Below are positions 10,551 to 23,990 of a stretch of 64,000 nt of DNA, one piece after another. This stretch comes from Rhea pennata (Eukaryota; Chordata; Aves; Rheiformes; Rheidae). Below the pieces are notes generated by a model. That model saw only the letters and a list, made by a program, of their open reading frames with translations. It made no database searches and had not been told where the DNA came from. Both the position numbers and the translations under genes were made by a program. The stretch spans positions 558,001 to 622,000 of the forward strand of contig NC_084672.1 in assembly GCF_028389875.1 (NCBI RefSeq). Direction: 5' to 3'. Numbering within the stretch: the stretch's first letter is position 1; each line of letters opens with the position of its first letter.

Positions 10551-13500
10551 CATCAGCTCGTTCCCCACCTTCAAGCTACCTGTGGTGCCTTCCAGGAACA
10601 GCCGAGCTCCTCCTTCAGACCACCAGAGCTGCTCTCTACCCACCTGCACATAAAATATTGCAGAAATCATGCATTAACCTGGCAGAGCTGCTGTTTCTAC
10701 TAGGCTGGGGAAAGAAAAAGGCCAGAAATCAAACGGCGCTCCCCTTGTGCAACGGCCTACAGCTCTGCTGTCGCCAATCTTTACAAGGGAGAGCGTGGAT
10801 TGTCCTCCGCTTCTACAGTGCACATGGAGTTTTTGTAGATGAAAGGCTTGGAGACTACTACGCATTATTCAGATGCTGTCCGTCTCCCCCAATTACAGTC
10901 CCCCTACCTGGAGCTCAGCTGGACGTTTCACTCAGCGCTGCTCCCTACAGAGACACTCACTACCAGATAAAACAACAAAACAAACCGCATTCCTGCAAAA
11001 ATACCCCCTGCCATTTTGCAAGGACCAGTGAGATTCTCACTTCCCTGTTCCCTCCTTTAATTTCCCTAATCGTTCATCTGCCTGTCGGTTGCGGACGAAC
11101 CCCCCGTCCGGCCCAGCTAACACCGCACGAGCAACTTCTGAAACGGATACCAGCTGCAGGGCTGGGCCAGGGGACTTTCGGTGACGGGAAGTGTAAAGCC
11201 AGGGCTTTCAGATGGCTAGAAAAGAGCAGCAGTTTCCCGGAAGGAATATATAAACAATATCACTGGCTTCAAGAATCTGGTAACGTAAGTCTTGCTGAAA
11301 TCACAGAAGCTAAAAGCAAGAACCAGCTTTCCCAGGGTCTCAGTCCAGAAAGAAAAACAGGGGTCCCTTTTCTCAATTTTGGTGGGACGCACTCAAGAGA
11401 CTGGAAAGCAGAGAAGACCATTCTGGTCTGGTTTTTGGTTTTGTTTTCTTCCTTGTTTTGGGGTAGGCTGCATCAATTCCTGTTTCTGCACGAGCTGGAC
11501 ATCTCTTTCAATCCAATTAGGACCCAGCTTTTCCAAGAACAAGGGGCGATTTCTCCACAACCGTAATAACCGCCTCTGCGTTGCCCCTCGCAGCGGTATA
11601 AAACCACCATTGCCGTCACACTCCTGGCAGGAGGGCACCAGCGGTTCTTGGTACCGCCGGCAAACGCAGGCATGCAAAGGAGACGTTACGTAAGTGAAAC
11701 ACGCAGAACTGGGACAACACTCCCTCGGGCAAACGGCCTCCAGAGAGGAATCCTGCAGCAGTCTGCAGGGAGGGAGAGGTGAGCAGGGCCGCAACAGAGA
11801 TGGGACATAACTTTTCCCCACATCTCTCATGCTCCGTTGGGGGGTTGTCTGCAGGACGGTCCAGATCTCTGCCTCCGAGCCCAAACAGCACAAGACAACG
11901 CGGCTGAGCGAACGACACGTTGACACGCGCTCCCGGCGCCGGCACGTTCCGAACGGAGCCAACAGCCCTGAGACAGAAGCTTTTAGAACAAAGTAGATCC
12001 CTGCTACTCTGCAGCACTCCAAGAAAAGGGAGGTGCACTGCTCCTGTGGGCCCTCAGAACAAAAGTAAAAGCCTTGTGTTACACAAACCACTCTTTGCAC
12101 TATTCTCCATCGAACATGCAAGCCCTCGTGCATAAGGAATGGAGCTTTACTGCTCAAAAGACAGCCAGGCCACTACAGTTAGCAGAACTGCTGAAGCAGC
12201 TGATAAACACACCACACAGAAGTGAGGAACTGGAAAAAAATGCTTTTCTTTCGCTTCCTTGCTCGCACTTCCTCTCTGGGTAGCCTTCTCAAGCGTCTTG
12301 CAGACCAGGCTGCAAATGATGTTTCCCAACACATTGGCAAGTAAGGTTTGGTCAAGTATTTCCAGCTCTGCTGGGAATACACTCACGCTCCTCAATGAGG
12401 AGATAGAGCACAGCCTGGACCTCTCCTCTCCACAGGGCTGCTTCAAATCTTGCTTAGGATGTCAAAGTGAAGACTTTGGAGGGTTTTCAAGTCTCGTGTC
12501 CAATAACCAAGTGCAAGCCTGCTAGAACTAGTCCAACATGCAGGAATAGCTAAGGGTGATGTAAAATGATGCCAGGCCAGGGCTGAAGTGCAAGATGCAC
12601 GTGGAGTGCACGGATGCTAGTCAGAAGAGGTGCATGGGCACACTGCAGCAGAAGCTTGCACAGTGCTTGCAAGCATGAAATCAAAGTCCAATCATAGACA
12701 CCAGTCTCTTAAGTCCCCCAAAGATTCCTACACAAAAAAATCACCACAGTTCTGGCATGACACTGGAGCAGGTGCTGTGGCTAAGCACAAACCTTGCCAG
12801 CCCTGCTAGTTCTTTGTCTTCTACAGGCCTGTGGCTGAGGTAGCACAGCAGAGAGGAATCATCGTATCAGCATGTTGCTCAGCCCCTACCTGCTTCCCAG
12901 CTGTACTGAAGAAGCGGCAGAGGAAGGAGAAAGGCACAAATATGTTGTCCCTACTGACAAAATATCACAAGCTGAGGTGTTACTGAGACGCAGCCTTCCG
13001 AGGCAGAGGGCTTACAAACTAGCGCTGCACCGTGGGGCGTGCAGCAAGCTGCCGCGCTGGAACAGGGGGGCTCTGCAGACCATCAGGCAGGGTGAAAGAG
13101 AACTGACTAATGTCACATAGTGCAGGTGAGGCCAAAGTCCCAGTGTCAGTGCCCCAGGCTGCGGCTTCTAGGAGATGCAACAACAATTTAACATGTAAAC
13201 GCCAACCTTCTCTGAAAGAGCATCATATTCCAAGTTTTAAAAAGGGCAAAACTGCTCTGACAATGCCCAAAATAAGTATGCTTCCAAATGCTTCTGCAGA
13301 AATCATGCTTCTGACTTGCTGAGACCCTGCTATTTCCCCCCTTGCATCATTCTGCTACTGCAGCAGACACAAACTGTCTGCCTTTTAAGAGCTTTCTCAT
13401 CCCATCTTTTCTTGGATGCTAACAAACAACGGACCTGCTTATACTGCACCAACAATGACAAATTTCACTACTCAATTTTCCAACAAATAAGTTCACAACT

Positions 13501-13619
13501 TTTCTGAGAAAATTCTATGCAAAATTTTGCTACTACTTCACTAGTTTCTTCACATTTCTTCTTAAAGCACACCCATGCCTAATCAATACCTGGCGGTGAT
13601 TAAGCAGCTAATGAAGGAC

Positions 13620-13785
13620 ACATCCCATTCTTGTGCTCCTCTGCTCACATGTTCACCCTGTCCTTCCTATCTTGCATTTAGATGGCAGTTCTCTCAAGGC
13701 AAGCATCATATTTATTTTGCCGTGTACAGTGCCTAGATCAATTTTTGAGTAGGACTTGTAAATATTACTATAAAAAGGCACACAG
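13620..13785 (+). mobile_element. Ancient interspersed repeat tail (SINE/LINE 3' end)
   Basis: The segment around 13670-13770 has the layout of a widespread old amniote repeat: a GCATTTAGAT opening, a CTCTCAAGGCAAGCATCAT block, GTGTACAGTGCCTAGATCAA, then a TTGTAAATATTACTATAAA end. The likeness is to repeats I know from turtle, crocodilian and bird genomes. I cannot name the family without a repeat library. It is strongly diverged and inactive. Confidence 0.5.
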
Positions 13786-15999
13786 ACAGCAGCTCTTCGG
13801 GCAGGTGTCCTGGTTCTGCTGCAGGCACTGATGCTGCTTCTGTTTTTGCAGTTTCCTTAGCTTGTTGTCTGTAAGCACGCTGCCAGAGGGGACAGATCCT
13901 TCTGTTCTGTGCCTTGTAATGCATTACTAGCGAGGGTTTCTTCTCTTTCCCTGTTGTCCGCTCCATCCATCACCTTTATACTGCTCTACACTGACTTCCT
14001 AGTACCCTTTCTAACTATTGTTTCTTGTGTTCAGACCATCCATCTATCCACTTCTCTCATATCAATAATACAGAAAATAAATTAAACCTGTCCTAATATT
14101 GATCTTTGTAGCAACATAAGAGCAACTTCTCTTCAGTCCCGGTTTGAGGCTCCCTGTCTGTCTAGTGAACATACTTGGCACATTCGTCATTCATTTAACT
14201 CCAGCAGTTCCTGCCTGCATGCCGTAGCTGTGAACCAAATCCTTGTGTGGGATTTTATAAAAACTTTTAGTTAAGGTTCAAGGCTCTGTAGTACATTTGC
14301 TGATTGGTACTTGCCAACTGGTCCCTCCGAGGGTTTGCCACATCTTTCCTGTACCAGAGGTTGCACTTGCATACTTGTTAGAACCCTCTCTGAAAACTGA
14401 AAACATAAGCGTGTCACTGTCTGCTCTCATCTGCATCTCCTTGGCTTCCAAAGAGCCTCTCCACACTTTTGCTAATAGTGCTCTTTATCTTTCCCCTTTT
14501 CCTCCCAATTCTAGGAAGATGCATCTGGAGCCAGCAGTCTGCAGAGTTTCTCTTTCCTTTTCTTTTCCGTGCAATTCAGTTTTCATTCAGCATTGCTCTT
14601 CCCTCTTCTGGGAAATAACGTGCCTAGGTGTGGTCTCTCTTCTCCTCTTTTCTTTGTCAACACAGATTGCTAGGAACTAAGTTTTCCCGTGGTACAACTC
14701 CAGGGTTTAAGCCATTCCTCCCCTCTACAATCCCTGCCCTCCTGCCACCTCTTCAGAAGCTCTGCTATCTCCTTGTTTTCTTTTCTTTAGACACGTAAAT
14801 ATTTTTTAAATCTTCGCTTCCTTGCATATTTTTTACTTCCTTTTACCTCTCTTGTGTTGTCCATAATCACTCAGATATCCATCTTTTACCTAAACATAGA
14901 CTTTTACCCCTTGTAGCTCTTTTCCTGCAGTATCACTGCCTCCAGCGTGTTTCTTGCTAGACTCTATCAGCAGAAACCATATCAGGCCAAGATGCATTAT
15001 GTCTGGACACTTCCCTTTTCCTTTCCTTTCCTTTCCCCTTACTGTTTTACCCGGCTTCTACTGAACTGCTACAAAGCTTCTGACAGATGTTTACCCCAAT
15101 TGCAGTCCCGCACAGCTCCTCCACCGGAGTTCAGTGGCAGCTGAATCACAGCAGGCAGCAATGCGATTACTCTGAAAACAAAACTCTTGGAATCCTAAAT
15201 TGAGCAGCTTAAAAAAAATGTCTATTTCATAAAAATCTCATTTGTGAGCACATACAATGTTTGTCTAGGCTCTACAGATGTGACGAGAACTAGAACCAAA
15301 GGAACCACCTCGCTGCCCTGAACTGCCTTCCTTCCTCGATTTCCCATTGAAGGTGGTCTGCAAGAGGGCATAGCTCCCGACTGCCTCACTTAGTGCCTCT
15401 GCCCTAGGCTGCAGTATCAGTTATTTTGAAGGCCTTGTTTTCTTTCAAGCTACATTTCTTGAGTGAATTGCTGTTCTTTATGCTACACTTCATATCAGCA
15501 CAAAAAACAACAAGGTGAGCATTGTAATCACCTAAATTTCATACAACCCTTTCTTACAGGCTTTAAGACGTATAATCTACAAACTGGAGCAAGATTTACC
15601 TTTCCGATGTCTTAAGGGCAGTACCTCCTCTCCCCAGCAAACATGAGCCAGCCCTTCCTCCTGAAGGCACCTTGTTACCTCTCCTCATCACATGGAAAGT
15701 GTCCACACATGGGCTGATACCACAAGCCAGCTGGTACCCAGGAACAGCTTATCTTGGTAACTCACTCAGGGTTAAAGGCTGTATGACCATCAAAGAACCA
15801 TCTGAAAGGTCCTTTAAGGTGTGTTCCCTACTGAAAGAAAATCGGTGACTCAACTTTACTAATGAGGTCGCTCTATTATACACAGATAGAGCGTGTAATG
15901 CCTCTGCTTTAAGACTCCAGGGCTAGGAAATCAGCAGAGCCCATCGGAGGCTGAGGAGGTTTAGCGACGTCTTAACTAGGGTCCCCTGTGGTGGGAGGT

Positions 16000-16260
16000 C
16001 TAGGGATGCACGCTGCAGAACCCGGGAGCAGCCCTGATGACTCGACAGCCCTCCCGAGCCCAGCCCGAGCACCCAGAGCCACCCCGACTCGGCGCCTTCC
16101 CGCCAGGGCTGTGAACGGCGGCTGCCCGGCGTTTCCGCTGCCGCAGCAGGGACGCGGCTTGCAGCAGCTCCCCCGAACCCGGAGGAGGGCAGCAGCACCG
16201 ACGCTGTCCCCAAGCACTGCTCGCAGGACTGTGGCGCGGAGCATACATCACAGCTACGGT
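16000..16260. promoter_or_regulatory. Intronic CpG-rich island 2
   Basis: About 250 bases of GC-rich, CpG-containing sequence lie inside otherwise AT-rich intron. There is no recognisable exon. It is one of several small islands spaced along the ZNF710 intron. Confidence 0.4.
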
Positions 16261-18979
16261 ACAACTGCGTCGGGTTTTGCACGTGAGAGTGATCCAACAG
16301 GTGTGAAGGCTTTTGAACAATTTTTTAAGGAAAAATGGCTGATCAATAGACTTATTTGTGTGAATATTTTGGGCCTTTTTTCCCCTTATTTTCTAAAAAA
16401 TAATTTCATTTAAGTGTAATAAAAGAAAAATGCATTTTTATGGCTTTGCTTCTTTTGTGGTTTTCCCAAAAAGCTGCTTACAAGCACCCATAAGAATTTT
16501 AAACAGAAAAATATTGTTTTTCCTGAAAATTAAAATAAACAACTAAAACTATTTATAAAACTGACCTAAAATATTTGTCCTGTACCCAGCCTGAGGATTT
16601 ATGAGGTCATCTTGGACTGAGCTAAATGCTGACTTGGGCCGACTGAGAAAAGAATGACTGGGGTCTCCTACTCTCGTCCGGGGCCACAAAAGCTTTCCCA
16701 CGCAGAATAATCAGTCTAATGCTGCAGGAAGGCTAAGTTGCATCGATGCTTGAATACTACAGTAAATCAAAGCCAAAATGTTTATCTTGCTTCAGAAGCC
16801 TCCCTAATCACCCCCGATAAAACTACAGATAGCATACAAAGATTTTTACATTTACATGGAATAAAATGATACAGGGAGGGCTATTACTTAACTCAGACTA
16901 TTAAGCAAGAGCTGTCCAAAATATAAAGCTGGTCAAATCAAAGAGTGCCTGTACCTGGAGCATCCAATGCCACCTGACTCGGGATCTGCACTGAGTCACA
17001 CAGTGGTGACAGTGTGCGTGCCTCTGGTTTGCAAGGGCAAAACGACAGACCTTCCAAAATTTCTACCCCAAGCCCCTCCCTCTTTTCTGAATCTAAGTCA
17101 CAACTAAAAATATCATTTCTCTTCTCACAATTGACATCTAGTGCAAATAAACTAGACTTTAATCTAAATAATGAGCCAAAGTTACAAGAAATGGGGGAGA
17201 GAACACATTTTGCTCGGTTTCTGCCTACCAAATAAGCTTTTCATTTTTAAAGAAATCAAAACAAAATTTAAATTCATCCAACCAATGTCTTCAAATTAGA
17301 TACGATCTAGCTCAGTTATTTTAGGAAGACTTTTATTAATGTTCTCTAGAAAAAAGGTAGTTATTGTAAGCTGATTAGAAAACGACATTGCAACAAGATT
17401 AGAAAACTTCACCATGTGAAGTGTCATATAGGTTTTTCCTTGTCAGGATTTTTTTTTCTTGAAATTCTTATTTTGAAATTAAAAAAGATTTTTTTTTGAA
17501 AAGCAAGTTTATCTACCAGATAAACTTGATTCTTGATTTTCAAAAAAACCCAACCCAAACCAAACCAAAACCCCAAATGCACACCCAAGTCGGGTAATAT
17601 TATGTCTGTAGGACAGACAATGTATTTTGAAAGAAGTAGCATGTTCTTTGTAAGAGAATATTACAACATGTTGAAAAAACATTACTGGTCAATCTTTTAG
17701 CAATTCTGGTAAGAGATTTTTACTACAATGTTTACATTCAAATATAAGAAGTTAATATTAATCTGTTTATAGGCAATAGATTATTGGTAAATTCTGACCG
17801 GAAAAGAAAATGAGTATTTTTAAAAAAAATTGGAAATTACCTTTTCTATCGAATAAGAGCAACATAGAGTGTATGCAATACACCTAACCCGAAAAAGAAT
17901 TCAACAGTTTTTTTTTATGTCAGTAAGTCTCCCCTTAACCAAAAAGTCTGCTGAACATAAAGCTGTTCTTTGGTTTAAAAACAAATTCTGTACAAATGTG
18001 TCTTGGAAGGAAGCAGTTTTACTTTTTAATGCACCATTTTAAAAGGAAAGTTTTACCATTATCACAGTTCTGTTTTTCAAGCAAGCTTTTTCTTTTCCAC
18101 TGAGAAATTATCAATAATTCAGTGCCGTGGATTTTTGATTTGCAGATCGTTAACATTTTTTCAGCAAAGGTTCAAATCACAGGGGCCCTCTACACAGTCA
18201 AGGCAGACATCTTTCAGACCAGCTTCCTTTCCTTCCTTCACCTTTCCCAGACCTCGTAGATGGTACGTGGGTCCACAGACCACAAGCTAAAAACGATTGG
18301 TCTAGACACAACAAACATTATATGCCAAGTTAAAGGTTAAAAGCTAAAGTGCAGCTTTGAAAATGCTAGACTTGGGTTTTGCACATTTGTGTGGGAGTGG
18401 TATGAAAAACTGCTCCTGCCCTTCTCAATAAACAACTTAAAATTTGGCTTCACTTCTCTGCTTAATTAGGGTGCAATGTCGAACCAGGCCTTCAAACTTG
18501 CACCGTATGTTCCCATTGCACAATACCAGGGATTTCTTTTTACTGTTTGTTTGTACCTTGAGCTAATGCAGAGCTTGGTGGTATCTAATGAATCTGTATT
18601 TTTTCTTTTTGTTAGGGCAGGAGACAGTTAGGATACCACTACCAATACCGCTGCAGTATTACGTGTTCTCGTAGTGCTAGATCAAAGTATTCAGTACTGA
18701 AAAATACTGCACATTGCCCCTTGCAATGGGATTCTGCGCAAAGACGCCGGCGCTGGAGAGGCAGCTACGTGAACAGCAGCAGAATTTGCTCCCTGCCTTG
18801 GCCCCCCAGATGGAGAAAACATTCAAGGCGGGGTTATTTGCTGGAAATCAGGCATTTAAATTTGTTATGGATTCCTACCAAACAATTTCCTCAGGTGCTG
18901 TTTGGCAACCTGTTACAAATGTCAGACACGCGTGCAGCCAGGACGAGTTATGCCGCGATGTACTCAGGTCTTCCTGAAC

Positions 18980-19330
18980 GATCTCTTTTCCAGAGGGGAG
19001 CCTAGCCCAGGGGACAGGCACCAGCTCCCAGTCTGTGTGGGGCAGCGCCGGCCTCGAACCGGGCAGGACGATGGCGACAGCACTCGGGACAGTCCTCGCA
19101 CGCCGCACCAGCGCTGGGCCCCGCGGCGAGGCACAAGCGAGGCATTCAGACCGCCACTGCTCCCGCAGAACCGCCCCAGGGGCTGCGCTGCCCACCTTCC
19201 CAAATTCAAGCCCACAGGGCCCTCGGCCACGAGAGCTGCAGCAGCGTCTGCAAGGCGAGGGACGGACCACAGCGTGCACGCGGCAGCCGGGCCGGCTGGC
19301 GGATTCCTGCTCTGCAGAACCGACAAGGCT
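18980..19330. promoter_or_regulatory. Intronic CpG-rich island 3
   Basis: About 350 bases are rich in CpG (for example around 19035-19130 and 19240-19300) and bounded by AT-rich DNA. No coding or RNA gene was recognised. A regulatory role is inferred from composition only. Confidence 0.4.
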
Positions 19331-19889
19331 CCCGGCTTTCTGGCATGCGCTTCCGTAGCTTACAGTATGTCTTCCTACTAGCTTTTACCTTTAAAAAAGG
19401 TTAATGCTCTGGCTTTGCAATATATCCTCACTGCTGAAGATTACGGTTTAATTGAACTTTTATTTTTTTTAAATGAAGTAGGCTGAAGGCAATAATCCAA
19501 AAGTGAATTATAAATATTGAGCCCAAACCACGAGCATGTATTACCTCTCCCTGTTCTGACCCCTCTCACCCCATACTAGTCCTTAAGAAGAAAATTCACA
19601 TAGGGACGCACTATAGCTTCCAGTGTTTGAAGGAAGTCTTCCTGTGGTGGGTAAGAAATATTTCAGCTGATGGAAATCCAGAGTGTGAGGGGTCAGCATA
19701 TGAGCAGCAGCAAATGCCAAAGTAATTCACTTCTGGGGAACGGAGCAGCAACCCAAAATGTTCCTGTGGCTTCCCAACAGAAAAGCATCCGAGTTTCTTG
19801 TTGGTAGTTGACACAGGACATCCCCCCTCTTGCTTTTCTTTACTGTGAAGAATTCACTTGTCCTCCTTTACCAAACATTCAGTCTTTAT

Positions 19890-20181
19890 ATCTTTGGCTC
19901 CCCCACCCCCAGCATCTCCCGTCCTTGTCTCCTCTCCATTTCTCTATTGCTCCCTCATTCTTTCTGTTACCCTAGCAACACCTATCTCAGCTCCGGAGAT
20001 CTGTCCTGTGCCTCTCTCTTATCTTTCTCCTTTCTCTTTCATCTATCTCCTAATCTCCCTCTGTATTCCAAACCTCTGTCCTTTGCTTGCTTTCTTTCCC
20101 TCTCTCTTTTCATCTCCTCCAATGTCTTCTCTATCTCTGGGTTACAATTATTTGAATCTCACTCAAAAAAAAAAAAAAAAA
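19890..20181 (+). repeat. Pyrimidine-rich tract ending in an A17 run
   Basis: A C/T-rich low-complexity stretch runs from about 19890 to 20150, followed by 17 consecutive A at 20165-20181. The tract spans two strand-symmetric open frames that look like composition artefacts. Confidence 0.6.
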
Positions 20182-23100
20182 TCTACTTCATTAACCGCTG
20201 TGCCACCAATTCAACTCCAGCTCTTCTTGCAGGCCATCTGCACTGTTCGGGACCCCTACTGATGTCAGAAGCTCTCGATCTGATCCCCAGATAGGCACCC
20301 GTCTGCCAGATTAAAATGAAGTTGTCATGCTTGCAGACAAGGCCCTTCCTCTAAAATCCATTAAATGAAGGGAAAACAGAATTTAAATTTCACACTACAA
20401 GCAGCTCAGGATCGGGCAATTAGATCCAACTTCTAACCTGTCTGCAGAATTCATTTGCTCATATTCTGCTGTTATTGCTGCAGTGTAACAAGTCCCCACT
20501 CTGCTTTATTTTCACTGCATACACTATTCACTTAGCACCTCTGTTTTACTAGAAACAACCATTCCACTTGCATACACCGGCCTTATTTGCTTTGCTCTCC
20601 ATAACAGCAATCTTGTCACCCAGATTCTGTGCATGAGCCTCTCCAGCAAATCAGTCCCTCCCCCAGCCCTCCTCTCGCAAGAATCAAAATGAAAGCTGGT
20701 GGCTGTAGTCCAAGGTGTGTTTGTCTCTTAGATCAGTTCTTCTAGATGTCTCTTAGATCATTCCTGGATTTCTGATTTATTTTAAAGCAACTGGAAACAG
20801 AGGATAAATGGGAAAAATGAGATGCTTTATGAAAATCAGAGACCTAACTGCATCAGTATTACCCTGACCATCGAAGTGACGGAAGAACAAAAGCTACCGA
20901 GGCTCGAGCTTGGTCTGCTGCTGCATGGCTACGTCCAGTGACGGCTCACCACGAGAACAGATTCACTGCCACATACGGTTCCCTGCAAAGGGGGTCTCCT
21001 CAGAAAACTGCTGCGCACAGGCTGACGGAGCCAAAACAAACGCTCTCTCCCTTTTGTGGCCAGTGGTCTGCTTCCGCCAAGGACTCACTATATCTTTTCA
21101 TGTTGAGTCACCAGAAGCACAAGGCATCTTGCTTATGGTGGTCAGTACTCTGTCTGATAACATGTAAGGAGAGTCTCACACGAGAGAGGCATCTTTTCAA
21201 AGCAGAATTACAGAGCTACTAAGATCTTCCATGTTGGACAGCTGCTGCTAACATCCGAACTACTTTCTGTGACCAGTTGGTTTGGGGAAAAGGCATGCAC
21301 AGTCCTGCTGGAGGCACTGCCCAGAGCAGAATCCACAATCTTGTACCTAATCACTTCACTCCCTGCTTAAGGAAACACATCAGCAGCTGAATTCTGTAAA
21401 TCCTTCTGTCAGCAATCACCATGGAGCGCCCTGACTGATCACTGCTCAAGAAATCGCCTTGAAGGGATGAGACCTAAGAGGTGGTGTTGGGTTTGTGTTT
21501 AAAAAGCAGACAGTATTGATTGCATTCCTCCAGAGCTCCTCCAACTGAGTGTCACTAAACAGTGGTGCTGGGCACTCTCAAGTTTCGCACTTACACTAGA
21601 GGTGAACCACTGTGGTCTTCTGGGTAGGCATTAGCCCCTCTCCTGCTTGTAGTATGGTGAAGTGCCTAACCTGTGGAAATCCTGTATCCTGAAGCCCTAT
21701 GTCTGCCAGATTTGACGAGCAGTGACTTTTCATGGCAAACAAATATTTTGTGCTTCAGAGAACAGACACAGCTTCTCAGCTCAGCACTCCAAGAGAATTG
21801 AGGTCTGCTGCACATCCCAAGTCTTCTCATGGACTATTTTTATAAGTAGAGTATTCCTCTTTCAAAATGAAGCAAACATGATCTTTCCATCCCTATCCAT
21901 ATGTTTCTTCCCATAAAGCAGTCCAGCCCACTTAAACATACATGCTGCAACAGAAATGTCTTGGGATCTTGTTTTGAAAGCTTATTGTCATACCATATTT
22001 TAAATTTAAATGTCATCATCCACTAGTACATGAGCATCAACAACATAAACAACAATTAAAATATAACTAATCGATGTCAAATGCTGCAGAGTTAGCAAGC
22101 AGACGTTGGCGAGAGTCAAAGGGAAGGAGCTGTTCCTCTTTTGATCCCAGTCTCAAAGCCGAAGAACACATACTTCACATTGAGCAGGGTGCAAAGCAGA
22201 AACACTGCAAATCTACAGACTTTAAAGCATTTTAATGGGTTCTGATCATTTGTAAACAATTTGGGGACTGACTGTGTTTTTGGTATTTTTAGAGAAGAAG
22301 AGAGAAATACTACCCCAGGGCTAGCCTAGGCAGCACTACTGTCTTGCTAGGTTCACTTCAAAAGACTCCTAATACAAATCTCTCTCTTCCTTGGAAAACA
22401 ATTTTTGCTTTTAAGTGAAATAAACAGGGAAAGAAAGACTTTCAAGTTCCTCCTTGCTGTAACGACTTCTACATATTCCCTTTCCTCTCCGAAAATAGAA
22501 GAGCTATTCAAAAAAGATGCAAAAAGAAAAAAGGAACTGAATAGAGGAAAGAGGAAAGAAAAAAATGGAGCCCCAAGGGGGTGGAGAAAAACAGAATGAA
22601 AAGACAGCAAAAGTAAAGAAAAGGGATGAAAAATAAAGGAGGGGGAAGAGAGAGACAGACAGAGAAGCTTTGAAAAGAAAGAATGCTTCTAGCCTGAATA
22701 CAGTGTGCATGAAAAAAAGATCTCTTGAAAAGAAACAGCCACATGAAATGACCTCTCATTCACAGACTGTGCCAATCACAACTACAATGTAAATCCTTTC
22801 TTCTTTTTTTACATTCTCTCTTTTTTTCCAGTGGGGGCAGAGGGAAAAGAAAGAAAGGAGAGCTAATTCTCAACATCGCAGAAAATAAATCTGGTCTTTT
22901 CTAACTCTCTAAAAGAAATGCTGAGCTACTTTTAAAAATACTTCTCCTAGTAATCACACATGCTGATATGTAAAAAAAAGCAAATGAAATTCTGCAAACT
23001 GAGTTTCTTTAACAAGGACTCATTCTCACTCGTGCAGAATGTCTCTCAGATGAAAAATCACCATGCTTTCCCCAGGAAAATTCAAAGAAAACAAATCTAT

Positions 23101-23689
23101 AAAAACAAACGCAGCCATGAAAAGCAGTCAACATTAGAGATTTAAATCAAAAACAGATCTTGTAAAAATTATAATGGATATTTCTGACAGAGATACAAAA
23201 TCAAGGGCCTGAATCTGAGACATGTTCTCTTTGTATCAGACCTATAGGTTATGAAGAATATGGAGGTACAAAGGATTGGAATTAAACACAATACAACATC
23301 ATGATACAACATCCTGATCTTCTGCAAATGACTTAACAGATTTGAGGAAAAGATGCTTCCTAATAGTCTGAATGCAGAAAGCAATGCTAAATACTAATGG
23401 CAGAAGAAGCTACAGGGAGGTTTCTACTATGTTTCTGCAAAAGCTAGTTAGGTTCCATTTTGTTTAGTGTCTTCAGGAGTGGTGTAGGGTTAGCAGAGCA
23501 TCAATTGAGAAGATGATCCTAAAACGAAATGTATAGTAACAAGAGGCAACACAAATGGCACAAAGGTAGAGTAAAAATGTAGTAAGAAGAAAATAATGTA
23601 ACTGGAATCAATTTAGAAAAAAAAAATCCAATCTCTCTAGAGAAGGAGACTGAAACACAACCTTCCACTGAAAAAGAAATCTAGAAGGA

Positions 23690-23990
23690 AGCAACAGGTT
23701 CAACAGATTTACGTAGGAGTGGCAGCGGTTAGCAAGTTAGACATGAAACTGCAATGCTATCTGACAACAAAAACAGACCCAGACTGCAGATAAAAAGACT
23801 TCACATTCCAGAGCTGGAAAGAGATAATCTGTCTCTAAATGACACAAGTACAGCTAGGCCTACAGTATCACTATTCCTCCTGGATACTTCAATAGCAGAA
23901 GGAATATCATAACCTGGGGGACCTCAAAGAAGGGCAACAAAAGTGACTGGAGGTTATAGGAACTGATACACAGGTAAAAACTCAAACACT
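23690..23990 (+). mobile_element. Decayed CR1-type LINE fragment
   Basis: On the plus strand, short blocks appear in the order expected for the region of a CR1 element downstream of the reverse transcriptase: GACATGAAACTGCAATG near 23741, a segment near 23867, then CTCAAAGAAGGGCAACAAAA near 23920 followed by GTGACTGGAGG. The likeness is by memory of consensus elements and is weak. The element is ancient and full of indels. Confidence 0.4.

Noticed and set aside
11393..12157. 254-codon minus-strand frame in the ZNF710 intron
   Set aside because: No family resemblance, and it overlaps an open frame on the other strand; kept only as context for the 302-codon frame.
19830..20294. 154-codon Ser/Leu/Pro-rich plus frame
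   Set aside because: Pure product of a C/T-rich low-complexity tract that ends in an A17 run.
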